Part shown: positions 63,643 through 64,000 of the stretch, piece after piece
Position numbering within the stretch: the first letter of the stretch is position 1
How the letters are laid out: every line of letters starts with the position of its first letter
Assembly: GCA_019359035.1 (NCBI GenBank)
Contig: JAHHIC010000037.1
Location: 124,001-188,000, forward strand
Direction: 5' to 3'
Source of the DNA: Scytonematopsis contorta HA4267-MV1
Lineage (GTDB): Bacteria; Cyanobacteriota; Cyanobacteriia; Cyanobacteriales; Nostocaceae
Length of the DNA stretch: 64,000 bases
Program-made: the position numbers and the translations under genes
Notes under the pieces: generated by a model
Database searches by the model: none
Told to the model about the DNA's origin: nothing
Seen by the model: only the letters and a program-made list of their open reading frames with translations

Positions 63643-63744
63643 ATGGGTAGATTTTTAGCAGTCTCGGTCATTTTAGCTATCGTCACGAAAAAGTCGCAAG
63701 ACGCAGAGGTTGTTGTTCAATCCCCTGATGATTTTGGATGTTAG
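63643..63744 (+). CDS. 33-residue small protein, start well supported
   Basis: ATG at 63643 with a strong AGGAGG 8-13 nt upstream. The product is MGRFLAVSVILAIVTKKSQD followed by AEVVVQSPDDFGC: a short hydrophobic helix (3-14), a basic pair, and an acidic tail ending in Cys. It resembles a small membrane or secreted peptide. No family is recognised. Such a ribosome site in front of so short a frame is unusual in this window. It may also be a leader peptide for the following gene. Confidence 0.5.
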   Translation: MGRFLAVSVILAIVTKKSQDAEVVVQSPDDFGC

Positions 63745-63878
63745 ATAATTATCCTATAGCTTCCAATGGCAATTAAATTTTGGATGGGTTGAACGCTTCA
63801 GTCGGTTTCTAGGAATGAAACCCAGGAAACCTCTACGTATCTTGTGCAAAACAAGTAACACGTATTGAGGAAAAACTA

Positions 63879-64000
63879 GTGAATTTAGAATTTTTAGGTT
63901 GGAACAACTTTTTCGCTTCCAGCTTTGAACCCTATCGTCACCAAGGATTTACGGTGGGAAGGGTTGCTATTGAGCGTAGAAATACTTATGTTTTGTATAG
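63879..64000 (+). CDS. second RsgA-like GTPase, 5' part only
   Basis: GTG at 63879 preceded by TTGAGG. The 40 visible residues ([20 protein letters not shown], then [17 protein letters not shown]) match the N-terminal opening of RsgA-type ribosome GTPases of the LGW-FF subgroup. The rest is beyond the window edge, so GTPase motifs are not seen. If real it is a paralogue of the rsgA at 47244 but of a different subgroup. Confidence 0.72.
   Translation, partial: MNLEFLGWNNFFASSFEPYRHQGFTVGRVAIERRNTYVLY

Noticed and set aside
1-64000. tRNA and rRNA genes
   Set aside because: I looked for cloverleaf-like stems with a GTTCGA-type T loop and for conserved rRNA blocks and saw none; a covariance search would be needed to be certain.

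Overview
The window is a low-GC chromosome segment from a filamentous cyanobacterium, most likely of the Nostocales. The evidence is psbA, petC-petA, the NtcA-type nitrate assimilation locus, the pilB-pilT-pilC and grpE-dnaK-dnaJ clusters, many multidomain signalling and STAND proteins, and dense heptanucleotide repeats of the STRR type known from Calothrix and Nostoc relatives. The species is not determined. No rRNA, tRNA or CRISPR array was found.

Layout. 0.2-7.4 kb: nitrate/nitrite assimilation. nirA and nrtA run leftwards; a HEAT-repeat gene, the LysR activator ntcB and the TrpD-like gene cnaT run rightwards. Both nirA and ntcB are preceded by GTA-N8-TAC with a -10 box exactly 22 bp downstream, the classic NtcA-activated promoter. 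7.7-11.7 kb: a Slt-type lytic transglycosylase between two unknown genes. 12.0-17.6 kb: a response regulator, then a two-gene phosphorelay (REC-wHTH-HPT-GGDEF regulator followed by a CHASE-PAS-PAS hybrid kinase). 17.8-26 kb: an Rpn-family nuclease between direct repeats, an XRE regulator, and a two-gene ATPase operon (AAA protein plus a 1712-residue STAND protein with 14 WD40 blades). 26.8-32 kb: tatC, an orphan-looking cytosine-5 methyltransferase, an HPP-family membrane protein and small unknown genes.

32.3-34.9 kb: DUF3067-like gene, petC, petA and an S4-domain gene. 35-41 kb: an accessory, conflict-like island with a Uma2 nuclease, a CHAT (caspase-like) protease with an unknown 302-residue partner, a truncated SF1 helicase and a truncated formylglycine-synthase-like protein joined tail to tail at what looks like a deletion junction. 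41.2-43.4 kb: psbA (D1:2 type, Glu130), a frameshifted GIY-YIG nuclease with a small partner, a second copy of the psbA 3' end, and a MITE-like element. 43.7-53.2 kb: a PPOX-fold protein, a GH57 branching enzyme, and grpE-dnaK-dnaJ-tusA-rsgA, the last three genes overlapping by 4 bp each. 53.5-58.2 kb: pilB-pilT-pilC. 58.3-64 kb: an unknown gene, a NACHT NTPase downstream of a NucA-type lipoprotein nuclease, a pentapeptide-repeat protein, a 33-residue ORF and the start of a second rsgA paralogue.

The most striking feature outside the genes is repeat biology. Heptamer repeats have entered two essential protein domains in frame (NirA and the hybrid-kinase ATPase domain). Several repeat arrays begin at or inside stop codons. 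A family of palindromes keeps perfect symmetry while its core sequence changes, and in three places one arm of a palindrome has been tandemly amplified. Two MITE-like families each have two copies. The best candidates for an undescribed system are the CHAT operon with its unknown partner, which shares a QNINF motif with the neighbouring formylglycine-synthase-like protein, and the AAA plus 14-blade STAND operon.
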